In this document: positions 1-7,141 of the stretch, piece by piece | Layout of the letters: each line of letters starts with the position of its first letter | Numbering within the stretch: the stretch's first letter is position 1 | NCBI GenBank assembly: GCA_016205965.1 | Contig: JACQSM010000087.1 | Location: 1-17,885, forward strand | Length of the DNA: 17,885 nucleotides | Reading direction: 5' to 3' | DNA from: Candidatus Uhrbacteria bacterium | Lineage (GTDB): Bacteria > Patescibacteriota > Patescibacteriia > SG8-24 | Program-made: the position numbers and the translations under genes | The notes under the pieces: generated by a model | The model's input: the letters and a program-made list of their open reading frames with translations, nothing else | The model's database searches: none | Told to the model about the DNA's origin: nothing

Positions 1-932
1 ATCGCGGCCAGGTCGCGATCGAGAATCCCGAGCCGGCCAGCCGGCGGGCTCTCGACGGCAAGCCGCTCGATGCCGCCGCGACCGAGGCGCTTCCTTTCGC
101 CGTTTCGATCGACAACATGATCGACGCTCGGCCGCAGTCCGGGCTGACCGAGGCCGCGGTCGTCATCGAGTCGCCGGTCGAGGGCGGCATCACCCGTTTC
201 CTGGCGATCTTCCCGGGTGATGCCAAGACCGCCAAGATCGGGCCGGTGCGTTCGGCTCGTCCGTACTTCATCGACTGGGCCCGCGAATACGACGCCGTTT
301 TCGTCCATGTCGGCGGCAGCCCCGAGGCTTTGGAAAAGATTTCGACCTCGGCCGTCCGCGATTTCAACGAATATTCGCGCGGCGGATTTTTCTGGCGCGA
401 CAAGGCGCGCAAGGCGCCGCACAACGTCTATACGTCGGGCGAGCAGCTGGCCGCGGCCGCGGCCAAGCTCTGGCCGGAACCGGCGAAGGCCCTGGCGGCC
501 TGGAAGTACGAGAACGACCGTCCGCTGGCCGAACGGCCCGACAACGTCGCCGACTTGGAAATCTCATCTTCGGTCAACGATGCCTATGGTCGCAGCTGGC
601 GCTATGACCGCCAAGCCGACGACTACGTCCGCCGGCAGGGCGGCGGCGAATTCCTCGACCAGGACGGCAACGTTGTCCGGGCCAAGAACGTCGTGGTACA
701 ATTCGCCGAGGTGGTCATTCTCGACGAAGTCGGCCGGCGCCGCATCGGCACGGTCGGCAAGGGCGAAGCGCTGGTCGCGAGCGGCGGCCGCGTCGTCAAG
801 GGCTCGTGGACCAAGGAGTCTGCCGACGGCCGGACGAAGTTCCTGGCCGAAGACGGGACCGAAGCGGTCTTCCATGCCGGCATCACCTGGATCCAGGTCG
901 TTCCCGAAGGAACCAAGCTCGTCTACGAATGA
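1..932 (+). CDS. DUF3048 domain-containing (YerB-like) protein, 5'-truncated by the window
   Basis: The reading frame is already open at base 3 and runs to TGA at 930-932, so the true start lies upstream. About 309 residues are visible. The N-terminal part holds the DUF3048 hallmark (SIDNMIDARPQSGL, then VIESPVEGGITRFLAIF and KIGPVRSARPYF). The C-terminal part matches the second DUF3048 domain, from WRYDRQADDYVRRQGG through NVVVQFAEVV to the ending ITWIQVVPEGTKLVYE. Known members such as Bacillus YerB are usually secreted or lipid-anchored envelope proteins of unknown biochemical role. The signal or lipobox region would be in the missing 5' part. The next gene, a pilin, starts 31 bases downstream on the same strand with no terminator between, so co-transcription is likely. 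An internal ATG at 117 is not the start, because homologous sequence extends upstream of it. Confidence 0.85.
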   Translation, partial: RGQVAIENPEPASRRALDGKPLDAAATEALPFAVSIDNMIDARPQSGLTEAAVVIESPVEGGITRFLAIFPGDAKTAKIGPVRSARPYFIDWAREYDAVFVHVGGSPEALEKISTSAVRDFNEYSRGGFFWRDKARKAPHNVYTSGEQLAAAAAKLWPEPAKALAAWKYENDRPLAERPDNVADLEISSSVNDAYGRSWRYDRQADDYVRRQGGGEFLDQDGNVVRAKNVVVQFAEVVILDEVGRRRIGTVGKGEALVASGGRVVKGSWTKESADGRTKFLAEDGTEAVFHAGITWIQVVPEGTKLVYE

Positions 933-963
933 ATCGCGTCATCATTCATAACCCACTGCGGCC

Positions 964-1398
964 ATGTCACCTGCCCAATCGCGAAAAAACGCCAAGCCCG
1001 GTTTCACCCTGATCGAACTGATGATCGTCATCGGCATCATAGGTTTGCTGGCGTCGACCGCCGCCTATGCCATGAAGAACGTGCAGGCTAAACGCCGCGA
1101 TGTCCGCCGGGCTTCGAATATCGAACAATTGCAACGAGCGCTCTCGTTGTACATCGCGCAGGCCGGAGGATATCCGACGTATACGGGCTGCATCACCGGC
1201 GCCGACTTGGTTTCGACCGAAATCGTGGCCAAAGGCGTGGTCAGCGCGGGCGCGAAGCTGATCGATCCGTTGTTTCCGACCGATATCGCAAAATGCTATT
1301 ACTACGACAGCGCCAGCGGTTCGAAGTACACCCTTCGTTATACTTTGGAATCCAATTCCGGCGCCGGCGAGCCCGGCGATCACACGGTCACGCCGTAG
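964..1398 (+). CDS. type IV pilin / type II secretion pseudopilin-like protein
   Basis: A 144-residue protein with a class III (prepilin) signal: a 13-residue basic leader ending KPG, then FTLIELMIVIGIIGLLAS. Cleavage by prepilin peptidase is predicted between G13 and F14, leaving Phe1 and the conserved Glu5 of mature pilin. The hydrophobic helix spans about residues 14-34 and continues into a charged helix (NVQAKRRDVRRASNIEQLQRALSLYI), as in type IV pilins and GspG-like pseudopilins. The globular part has two cysteines (CITGAD, KCYYYD) that could form a disulfide. No pilus motor or platform gene is in the window. The upstream sequence lacks a clear SD. The gene ends in TAG directly against the prmC stop on the other strand, and its terminator lies inside prmC. 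A minor or major pilin role cannot be decided from sequence alone. Confidence 0.85.
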   Translation: MSPAQSRKNAKPGFTLIELMIVIGIIGLLASTAAYAMKNVQAKRRDVRRASNIEQLQRALSLYIAQAGGYPTYTGCITGADLVSTEIVAKGVVSAGAKLIDPLFPTDIAKCYYYDSASGSKYTLRYTLESNSGAGEPGDHTVTP

Positions 1399-2250
1399 TC
1401 ATCTTCGAAGCACGATGCCGACGGTGACGCCGGCGAGATTCAAGACCTTCCCGGTTTCACAGCCGGGAATGTTTTTTTTGGCGAAGGCGGCCAGCGAGCG
1501 GTACTGGTTCGGGAGGATTTCGCAGATCAGGGCGCCGCGGAGGCCGGCTGCCTGGACGATGAGTTTGCGATAAAAATCGAGTCCGTCTTTGCCGCCGTCG
1601 AGGGCGGTCCGGGGTTCGAAACGGCGGATGTCGGGCGCCAGCCGCCGCATCAGCGCGGTCGGCACGTAAGGAAGATTGGCGACGATCACCGCGCGCGATT
1701 TTTTCAGCGAGGCGGCCGGCGAGCCGAGGAGATCGGATTTCTTGAAGTCGATGCGGCCGGCGACGCCGTGACGAGCGGCATTTTTTCGCGCCTGGCGCAG
1801 GGCCGCCGACGAGATGTCGGTGGCGACGACGCGGATTTTCGGCAGGGCCGCGGCCAGGCTGACGGCGATGCAGCCCGAGCCGGTTCCCACGTCTATCACG
1901 ATGTCGGCGCCGATGCGTCGGGCTTCGGCGATGGCCGTTTCGACGATCGCTTCGGTCGCCGGGCGGGGGATGAGCGTCGCTGGCGATACGGCGAACTCGC
2001 GGCCGTAGAACCAGGCGCTGCCGGTCAGATGCGCCAGCGGTTCATGCCGGCTTCGGCGGCGAATGAGATCGGCGAACTTTTTTCGGGCGGCGGCGGGGAG
2101 CTTTCGTTCGGGATGGGCGAAAAACATTTCACGCGGCAGACCGCTGGCGAGAGAAAGCAAAAGCTCGGCTTCGCGGGCCGGCTCCGAATCCTGGCAGCGA
2201 TGGCGGCGCAGCTTGGCGGCGCCGTAGGAAAGGGAATGCGCCAGGGTCAT
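1399..2250 (-). CDS. prmC: Peptide chain release factor N5-glutamine methyltransferase PrmC (HemK)
   Basis: A 283-residue class I SAM-dependent methyltransferase. Its known role is to methylate the glutamine of the GGQ motif in release factors, which speeds peptide release. The N-terminal helical domain includes EPLAHLTGSAWFYGREF, followed by TLIPRPATEAIVE, typical of PrmC/HemK. The SAM-binding motif I is VIDVGTGSGCIAVSLA. The catalytic loop reads ANLPYVP, a variant (NLPY) of the usual NPPY. The ATG at 2250 overlaps the TGA of the upstream nucleotidyltransferase by 4 bp (ATGA), which fixes this start and implies translational coupling. The frame stays open further upstream, but that sequence is a shadow of the preceding gene. 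The target, RF1, is encoded two genes upstream in the same direction. The stop abuts the pilin stop with no spacer, and I saw no terminator for this operon. Confidence 0.93.
   Translation of the reverse strand: MTLAHSLSYGAAKLRRHRCQDSEPAREAELLLSLASGLPREMFFAHPERKLPAAARKKFADLIRRRSRHEPLAHLTGSAWFYGREFAVSPATLIPRPATEAIVETAIAEARRIGADIVIDVGTGSGCIAVSLAAALPKIRVVATDISSAALRQARKNAARHGVAGRIDFKKSDLLGSPAASLKKSRAVIVANLPYVPTALMRRLAPDIRRFEPRTALDGGKDGLDFYRKLIVQAAGLRGALICEILPNQYRSLAAFAKKNIPGCETGKVLNLAGVTVGIVLRR
1448..1479 (+). terminator. Intrinsic terminator of the pilin gene, inside prmC coding sequence
   Basis: The stem TTCCCGG (1448-1454) pairs with CCGGGAA (1463-1469) around an 8-base loop. An eight-T tract follows at 1472-1479. 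It lies 50 bases beyond the pilin stop. On the minus strand the same bases encode the C-terminal part of PrmC (KKNIPGCETGK). The T-run is on the plus strand only, so it serves the pilin transcript. Confidence 0.8.
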
Positions 2251-2948
2251 GGGCCGAGTTTTTTCTTGAGCAGAGATTCGGCTTTGGCCAGGTCTTCGGG
2301 ATAGCCGATCGGCACCCAGAAGCCGGCCTTGAGGATCGCGACCCGGTGATCCTTGGCCATGAGCGCGACCTGCTGCGGCAGGCCGAACTCGGCGCCGTCC
2401 TTGATCGGCACCGGCGGATAGTCGAAGACGCGGCGGTCGAGGACGTAGAGGCCGATGTTGATGAGCGAGCCGGGTCCGGTCTCGCCGCCTTCGACGATGT
2501 CGACGAGATTGCCGGCGGCATCGACCTTGAAAGCGCCGAAGCGGCCCGGTCCCTCGGCCGGTTTGGCCAGGATCGCCAGCTCGTGCTTGAGCGCGGCCTC
2601 GATGTCCTCGCGGGCGTACAGATCGTCGCCGTTCATGACCACGAAGCGGCCGGCGAGCAGCGGGGCGCAGGCGGCGAGGGCCATGCCGGTACCCTTGAGA
2701 TCGGGCTGCTCGACGTAGCGGATGGCGCGGCCGCCCCAGGAGTCGCCGAAGTGCGCCCGGATTTTTTCGGCCAGATACGAGACGACCAGCACGACCTCGG
2801 TGATTTCGGCCGGGAGAGATTCGATGTTCCACTCCAGGATCGGGCGGCCCAGCACCGGCAGCAGCGGCTTGGGCGTGTCGTCGGTCAGCGGACGCATCCT
2901 GGTGCCGAGTCCGGCGGCCATGATGACGGCTGTTTTGGCTGGAAGCAT
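2247..2948 (-). CDS. Sugar-1-phosphate nucleotidyltransferase (NDP-sugar pyrophosphorylase family)
   Basis: A 233-residue protein that opens with the nucleotide-binding signature AAGLGTRMRPLTDDTPKPLL (about residues 10-29), the GxGTRxxPLT motif of nucleotidyltransferases. It continues with a family-typical core (GTGMALAACAPLL, FVVMNGDDLY with the metal-binding Asp, GSLINIGLYVL, WVPIGYPEDL). The family transfers NMP from an NTP to a sugar phosphate, giving an activated sugar for envelope polysaccharide or cell-wall metabolism. The size fits single-domain members such as MurU or RmlA-like and mannose-1-phosphate guanylyltransferases, and the C-terminal acyltransferase domain of GlmU is absent. 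The sugar and nucleotide cannot be assigned by eye. The ATG at 2948 is chosen because the motif starts just after it. The SD is weak. It lies 35 bp after prfA and overlaps prmC by 4 bp. Confidence 0.88.
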   Translation of the reverse strand: MLPAKTAVIMAAGLGTRMRPLTDDTPKPLLPVLGRPILEWNIESLPAEITEVVLVVSYLAEKIRAHFGDSWGGRAIRYVEQPDLKGTGMALAACAPLLAGRFVVMNGDDLYAREDIEAALKHELAILAKPAEGPGRFGAFKVDAAGNLVDIVEGGETGPGSLINIGLYVLDRRVFDYPPVPIKDGAEFGLPQQVALMAKDHRVAILKAGFWVPIGYPEDLAKAESLLKKKLGP

Positions 2949-2983
2949 AGGATGGTGCCTGGCGCTAAAGGGACAGGCGAGTT

Positions 2984-4045
2984 TTATTCGGCGGCCAAAG
3001 ACGCCGCTTTCAACGCGGTGATGATCGGATCGAGATCGCCGTCCAGAACGCCGGGAATGTTGTGCCAGCTCTGTTTGATGCGGTGGTCGGTGACGCGATC
3101 CTGCGGAAAGTTGTAGGTCCGGATTTTTTCCGAGCGGTCGCCGCTGCCGATCTGCGAACGGCGCATGGCGATCTCGGCCGAGCGGCGCTTCTCGTCTTCG
3201 ATGGCATACAAGCGGGCCCGCAGAATCGACATCGCCCGCTCGCGGTTCTGGAGCTGCGAGCGCTCGTCCTGGCACTGGACGATCATGCCGGTCGGCAAAT
3301 AGGTGATGCGCACGGCCGAGTAGGTCGTCTGGACGCTCTGGCCGCCGTGGCCGCCGGCCAAAAACGTGTCGACGCGCAGGTCTTTGGGATCGATCTTGAT
3401 GTCGATTTCCTCGGCCTCGGGCATGACGGCGACGGTCACGGTCGAGGTGTGGACCCGGCCGGCCTTCTCGGTTTCGGGCACGCGCTGGACCCGATGCACG
3501 CCCATTTCGTATTTGAGCTCGCGATAGACGTTCTGGCCCTCGATCATGAAGACGACTTCTTTGAATCCGCCGAGCTCGGTCCGGCTCGACGACGACAGTT
3601 TGGTTTTCCAGCCGTGGCGCTCGGCGAAACGGGCGTACATCCGGAAGAGTTCGGCGGCGAACAACGACGCCTCGTCGCCGCCGGCCCCGGCCCGGATTTC
3701 GACGTAGGAGTTGCGGTCGTCCATCGGCTCGGGCGGCACCAGCGCGGCTTCGAGTTCGGCCTTGGCCCGTTCGAGGTCAAGCGTCAGCCGGGCGTCTTCC
3801 TCTTTGGCCATGGCGACCAGGTCGGCATCGGCCGTTTCGCCCAAGGTTTTTTCGGTCTCGGCTTTGGCCCGCTGCAGGGCTTCATAGCGCTCGCCGATCT
3901 CGAGCGCATGCTTGACGTCGTTGTACTCGCGCGACAGCGCCGTCATCTTTTTATTGTCCGACAAAATTTCGGCGTTCGAAAGCAGGCCCTCGAGTTCGGC
4001 GGACCGGTCGCGTTTTTCGGAAATTTTTTTGGCGAGATTGATCAT
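2984..4045 (-). CDS. prfA: Peptide chain release factor 1 (RF1)
   Basis: A 353-residue class I release factor, close to the usual 355-360, which reads UAA/UAG and triggers peptide hydrolysis on the ribosome. Visible parts: an N-terminal helical domain ending ALSREYNDV (about 36-44); YVEIRAGAGGDEASLFAAEL (114-133); the PxT stop-recognition tripeptide as PET at 190-192 in RVQRVPETEKAGRVHTS; and the catalytic GGQ at 234-236 in LAGGHGGQSVQTTYSAVRIT. The bases around GGQ differ from the Proteobacterial form (GAGGQHVNTTDSAV), giving a GHGGQSVQTTY variant that I believe occurs elsewhere in bacteria. The ATG at 4045 gives an N-terminus matching homolog length. No SD precedes it. Instead a terminator hairpin and a -10-like box end 5 bases before ATG. 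The downstream neighbours include prmC, whose product modifies this protein. Confidence 0.95.
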   Translation of the reverse strand: MINLAKKISEKRDRSAELEGLLSNAEILSDNKKMTALSREYNDVKHALEIGERYEALQRAKAETEKTLGETADADLVAMAKEEDARLTLDLERAKAELEAALVPPEPMDDRNSYVEIRAGAGGDEASLFAAELFRMYARFAERHGWKTKLSSSSRTELGGFKEVVFMIEGQNVYRELKYEMGVHRVQRVPETEKAGRVHTSTVTVAVMPEAEEIDIKIDPKDLRVDTFLAGGHGGQSVQTTYSAVRITYLPTGMIVQCQDERSQLQNRERAMSILRARLYAIEDEKRRSAEIAMRRSQIGSGDRSEKIRTYNFPQDRVTDHRIKQSWHNIPGVLDGDLDPIITALKAASLAAE

Positions 4046-4051
4046 CGTCGT

Positions 4052-4057
4052 ATTAAA
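4052..4057 (-). promoter_or_regulatory. Putative -10 box for leaderless prfA
   Basis: The minus-strand hexamer TTTAAT (5 of 6 to TATAAT) is followed by exactly six bases (ACGACG) and then the prfA ATG. A start site at standard spacing would therefore fall on the A of ATG. It overlaps the terminator T-tract. No convincing -35 is seen, since the stem of the terminator occupies that position. Confidence 0.4.
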
Positions 4058-4089
4058 GAAAGGAGTAACGGAGCCGTCTCCATTACTCC
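4055..4089 (-). terminator. Intrinsic terminator between rpmE and prfA
   Basis: Read on the minus strand, GGAGTAATGGAG (4089-4078) pairs with CTCCGTTACTCC (4073-4062) around an ACGG loop. This is a 12-bp stem with one G-U pair. The T-rich tract TTTCTTT (4061-4055) follows. The T-rich side is minus-strand only, so it ends the rpmE transcript. It leaves only nine bases before the prfA ATG. Confidence 0.75.
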
Positions 4090-4112
4090 CGTCAGATTGT
4101 ATACTATTCCGG

Positions 4113-4400
4113 TTACTTGCTCTCGTCGAGCGGCTTGCGCTTGGCCTTGCGGGCGGACTCTTTGGTCGCCTTGGCGGCGGCGGTGCGGACGACGCCGGTC
4201 TTCTTGGTCGAGCGCTCCTGAAACTTCTCGACGCGGCGGGCGGTGTCGACCAGCTTCTGCTTGCCGGTGTAGAAGGGATGACAATTCGAACACAGTTCGA
4301 CCTGGATCTCCTTGACCGTCGAACCGACCGTGAAAGTGTTGCCGCAGACGCAAGCGACTTTGGCGTCCGGGTAATACGTAGGATGAGTTTCCTTCTTCAT
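4113..4400 (-). CDS. rpmE: 50S ribosomal protein bL31 (zinc-type) with basic C-terminal extension
   Basis: A 95-residue protein whose first 65 residues match bL31: MKKETHPTYYPDAKVACVCG, FTVGSTVKEIQVELCSNC, HPFYTGKQKLVDTARRVEKF. It carries the CxC and CxxC cysteines of the zinc-binding (C+) form. Residues about 66-95 form a Lys/Ala/Arg-rich tail that is longer than the roughly 66-70-residue canonical protein and is plausibly rRNA-binding. bL31 sits at the central protuberance of the 50S subunit and bridges to 30S. An in-frame ATG 51 bases further upstream is rejected because bL31 begins at MKK. No SD is visible (the upstream sequence is C-rich). A TGCTATCCT extended -10-like sequence lies about 20 bases before the ATG. 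The gene is followed by the terminator at 4055-4089. Confidence 0.93.
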   Translation of the reverse strand: MKKETHPTYYPDAKVACVCGNTFTVGSTVKEIQVELCSNCHPFYTGKQKLVDTARRVEKFQERSTKKTGVVRTAAAKATKESARKAKRKPLDESK

Positions 4401-4475
4401 AGAGGGGTTAGGCAATGGGGAGAGGATAGCAGAGCCGTGCATAAATGGCAAGGGACGGTCTTCGATCCATGGAAG

Positions 4476-4504
4476 TGGTCATTTCCCGGCAATCGCTCTA
4501 TCAT
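4476..4504 (+). promoter_or_regulatory. Putative promoter of the ABC exporter gene
   Basis: TGGTCA (4476-4481) is followed by a 17-base spacer and TATCAT (4499-4504), four and five matches to the -35 and -10 consensus. The predicted start at about 4511 gives a 15-base leader before the ATG at 4526. It lies in the 125-bp gap between divergent rpmE and the ABC gene. Confidence 0.45.
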
Positions 4505-4525
4505 TATCTGGAAATCTCTTGATGT

Positions 4526-6964
4526 ATGAAAAGCGAATTCTTCCGCCCAGGACCGGATGATCTCATGAGAAAGCCCGAAGATCTTCGTAATGAGGCCAAA
4601 CGTCAGGCGGAGGATGAACTCCGCCAAGTCTTGCCTCAAGAGGTCTCGGAGTGTCTCGATGACTACTCGAAGAGCGTCGAGGCCGAAATGATCGAAACCT
4701 TCGGCTCGCCCGAAATCCCCGAAGAATTGTCGGCCGAGATGCAGTCCGTGCTGGAAGCAGCGGCCAAGAAGGTCGGCGAGGAAGGTTTTGCTGCCGAAAT
4801 CGACGAAACGCTGTCCGAACGCCTCCGAAAGCTGGCCGTCCGAGCCGAGAACTTCAAGGATAGCCCGACAGGCATCGCCGTCGAGGCAGTTCCCGAAGAG
4901 GGCTACCTGATTTCGTATTTGACATCCGACGGGCGAAAAGTCGAACGGTCGATGTCGGTCGGCGAGCAGGACATGCTCTTCAACATGGAGATGTGGGCCG
5001 ACCAGTTCAACCAGTCGAAGAATGCCGCGCAATTCACCCGAGCATTGCAAAAAGCGACGGAAGCGAACGCGCGTTTCGCAGATCCGGAGAAGCGGCAGCA
5101 GGCCGTGCGCAAGGAAATGTATCGGCGTTATGAAAAATTCGGTTTCAGCCGCGAGCAGATCGACGGCCTGTGCGTGTTGGCGGGCGGCGAGGAACTGCCG
5201 GAGATGGCGCCGGAGGGCGAGACGCCGGGGATGCGCAAGCTCGAGATCATGCTCGACACCTGGCGTGATTACCTGTCCGAAGGCGAGAAGACTCACTATG
5301 CCAAACTCGCCGCCGGCATCATCGGTATCGGTGCCGCCGAGGGCGCGGTGCCGGCGATGCTGCAAAAGATGATGGACAGCCAGACGATGGAAGTCGCCGC
5401 CTTGTTTGCCGCCGGATACTTCGGAGGCTCGGCCGGCCTCGGTTGGGTCAAGAAGAAACTGACCGTCGAGTTCGACGGTTTCCTCAATCAGGTCACCGAA
5501 AAAGAAGGCGGCCTCAACGAACGTCTGTCGAAAGATCTGGTGTTCCAACCGGGAGAAAAAATGGCGGCCGGAGAAGATCGCGGCCGGCTGATGACGGCCA
5601 TGCGCCGCGGTCAGGCGGCCTTCCGGGAGACCCTTTCGGGCATGGCCAAGGCCACGGCCCCGGCCATCGCCGGCGCCGCCACCGGCGTCGGCATCATGAT
5701 GGCCAACGACTGGCGGCTCGGCCTGGTCAGCCTGGCCAGCGCGCCGATCGCCGTAGCCATCGCCAGGCGCGCCCAGCGCAAGATCGAACCGGTCATCCGG
5801 GAGTCTTACCGGACCGAAGACAAGACTGCGCAAGAGGTCGAAGAACAGATCAGCGCCCACATGGAGATCGTGCTTTCGGGCATGCGCGATTCCATGGGGC
5901 CGCGTCTGGAGGCGTTGATGCGGCGCAGCAACGAACTGACGGAGGAACGCGCGACCGCCCGGGCGGGCATGGATTTTCAGATGGGCGCGGCGCTGAATCC
6001 GGCGGTCATCGCCGGCCTGACGGTGGCCGGCGTGGCCATGCGCGGCCTGGGCGTCCAGGAATCCGGCAAGATCATCGCCGCCCTGGTCTATTCCGGGATG
6101 TTCCGGACTTCTTTCGATACCGTCGTCCGGCAGCAGTCGCACATGCTCGAAAGCTGCGCCAGCATCATCGAGATGGAAGAGGTCTTCAATGGCTACGCCG
6201 ACGAAGAAGCCTCGGCCGACAAGAAGCGCGTCTCCGCCGCCGAGCTTCCTGATTTTTCGATCGAGCTCAAGGACGTGACCTTGCGCGTCGGCGACAAGAC
6301 ACTGATCGAAAAAGTGAACGCCTCGATTCCGGCCGGCAGCGTGGTCCGCATCGAGGGCATGAGCGGCCATGGCAAGACGACGCTGACCAAACTCATGGCC
6401 GGGTATTACAGGCCGACCGAGGGAAATGTCCGCTTCGGCGGCCAAAACGCCGACGACATCCGGAGGACCGGCCCCGGATCGATCTACGGACACATCGCCT
6501 ACTTGAGCCAGCACCCTTACGTCTTCGACAGCGGCAACCTGCGTGAGAATCTGCGCTTCGGCAATCCCGGAGCAACGGACGAAGATATGAGCCGCGTCAT
6601 CGACGAGCTCGGCCTGGGGGAGCGTTTCTCGGCCGCCAAGGGCATCGATCTGGACGGCAAGGTGACCGGCCTTTCGGGCGGCGAGAAGACCCGTTTGGGA
6701 TTGGCGCGGGTTATGCTCAAGATGCGGTCGCAGGAAAACGGCGGCATCGTTTTTCTCGATGAACCGACAGAAGGCCTGGACGAGGAGACCGAGGCCGAAG
6801 TGGCCGATATCCTGGTCCGGGAAAATCGGCGGCACCCCAAGCTGACCTTCGTAGTGGTCAGCCATCGGCGGAGTTTGATTGAAGAACTGGCCAAGGAACG
6901 GGACGGCAAACCAGGACTCGATGTCCAACGGATCAAGATGGAGCGGGGCAGGGTCAAGGAATAA
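4526..6964 (+). CDS. ABC exporter half-transporter with a ~255-residue N-terminal extension
   Basis: An 812-residue protein in three parts. Residues about 1-255 are soluble, acidic and predicted helical, and I do not recognise them. Residues about 256-535 carry hydrophobic segments near 259-278, 289-308, 376-396, 399-415, 493-507 and 516-530, as in a six-helix exporter domain (NDWRLGLVSLASAPIAVAIA is typical). Residues about 576-805 are the ATPase domain, with Walker A GMSGHGKTT (611-619), Q-loop Gln662, signature LSGGE (716-720), Walker B IVFLDEP with catalytic Glu746 and H-loop His780. Such half-transporters work as dimers and export lipids, peptides or drugs. The substrate here is unknown. 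Usual half-exporters have 570-600 residues, so the N-terminal region is extra. The ATG at 4526 has no SD, and a second ATG at 4565 is possible. It is transcribed divergently from rpmE. Confidence 0.85.
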   Translation: MKSEFFRPGPDDLMRKPEDLRNEAKRQAEDELRQVLPQEVSECLDDYSKSVEAEMIETFGSPEIPEELSAEMQSVLEAAAKKVGEEGFAAEIDETLSERLRKLAVRAENFKDSPTGIAVEAVPEEGYLISYLTSDGRKVERSMSVGEQDMLFNMEMWADQFNQSKNAAQFTRALQKATEANARFADPEKRQQAVRKEMYRRYEKFGFSREQIDGLCVLAGGEELPEMAPEGETPGMRKLEIMLDTWRDYLSEGEKTHYAKLAAGIIGIGAAEGAVPAMLQKMMDSQTMEVAALFAAGYFGGSAGLGWVKKKLTVEFDGFLNQVTEKEGGLNERLSKDLVFQPGEKMAAGEDRGRLMTAMRRGQAAFRETLSGMAKATAPAIAGAATGVGIMMANDWRLGLVSLASAPIAVAIARRAQRKIEPVIRESYRTEDKTAQEVEEQISAHMEIVLSGMRDSMGPRLEALMRRSNELTEERATARAGMDFQMGAALNPAVIAGLTVAGVAMRGLGVQESGKIIAALVYSGMFRTSFDTVVRQQSHMLESCASIIEMEEVFNGYADEEASADKKRVSAAELPDFSIELKDVTLRVGDKTLIEKVNASIPAGSVVRIEGMSGHGKTTLTKLMAGYYRPTEGNVRFGGQNADDIRRTGPGSIYGHIAYLSQHPYVFDSGNLRENLRFGNPGATDEDMSRVIDELGLGERFSAAKGIDLDGKVTGLSGGEKTRLGLARVMLKMRSQENGGIVFLDEPTEGLDEETEAEVADILVRENRRHPKLTFVVVSHRRSLIEELAKERDGKPGLDVQRIKMERGRVKE

Positions 6965-6972
6965 TACAATAC

Positions 6973-7001
6973 TTGCATTTTCCGCCTTTATCGATTAGAC
7001 T
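6973..7001 (+). promoter_or_regulatory. Putative rpsB promoter
   Basis: TTGCAT (6973-6978), a 17-base spacer and TAGACT (6996-7001), four or five matches per box. The predicted start near 7008 falls just before the first leader hairpin. The boxes resemble the TTGCTT-N17-TAGATT pairs at 8641 and 9781, which adds some weight. Confidence 0.5.
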
Positions 7002-7011
7002 CCCATCCATG

Positions 7012-7116
7012 GAGAAACCGCCTTAAAGCGGCGGGTTCTCTTCTATTCATCTCTCATGCGTCCATTTTGAGGCCCGTAACCTCCCTGCACATGCGGGGCA
7101 CGGCACCTCGGACGCA
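7012..7116 (+). ncRNA. Structured 5' leader of rpsB (candidate r-protein leader RNA)
   Basis: There are two hairpins. The first is GAGAAACCGCC (7012-7022) with GGCGGGTTCTC (7030-7040), one mismatch, then a pyrimidine-rich run; it could also end the ABC gene transcript or act as an attenuator. The second is long: TGCGTCC (7057-7063) pairs with GGACGCA (7110-7116), GAGG (7069-7072) with CCTC (7106-7109), CCGT (7074-7077) with ACGG (7100-7103), and CCCTGC (7083-7088) with GCGGGG (7093-7098) around an ACAT loop, with internal loops between. An AAAAGG SD-like run at 7123-7128 lies 13 bases before the ATG. Autoregulatory S2 leaders are known in other bacteria. That this is one is an inference. Confidence 0.5.
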
Positions 7117-7141
7117 GCGGTTAAAAGGTATCCATAATACT

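Noticed and set aside
2251..2832. N-terminal extension of prmC to a 477-residue protein
   Set aside because: The extra 194 residues are an out-of-frame reading of the nucleotidyltransferase gene. The ATGA overlap at 2250 gives the natural start.
4397..6928. An 843-codon open frame on the minus strand opposite the ABC exporter
   Set aside because: It lies exactly antisense to a gene with intact ABC motifs, is rich in His/Asp/Gly/Arg as expected of complement frames in GC-rich DNA, and shows no domain.
7067..7141. Upstream in-frame ATG for rpsB adding 25 residues
   Set aside because: The extra residues match nothing in S2, and the ATG lies within the paired leader structure.
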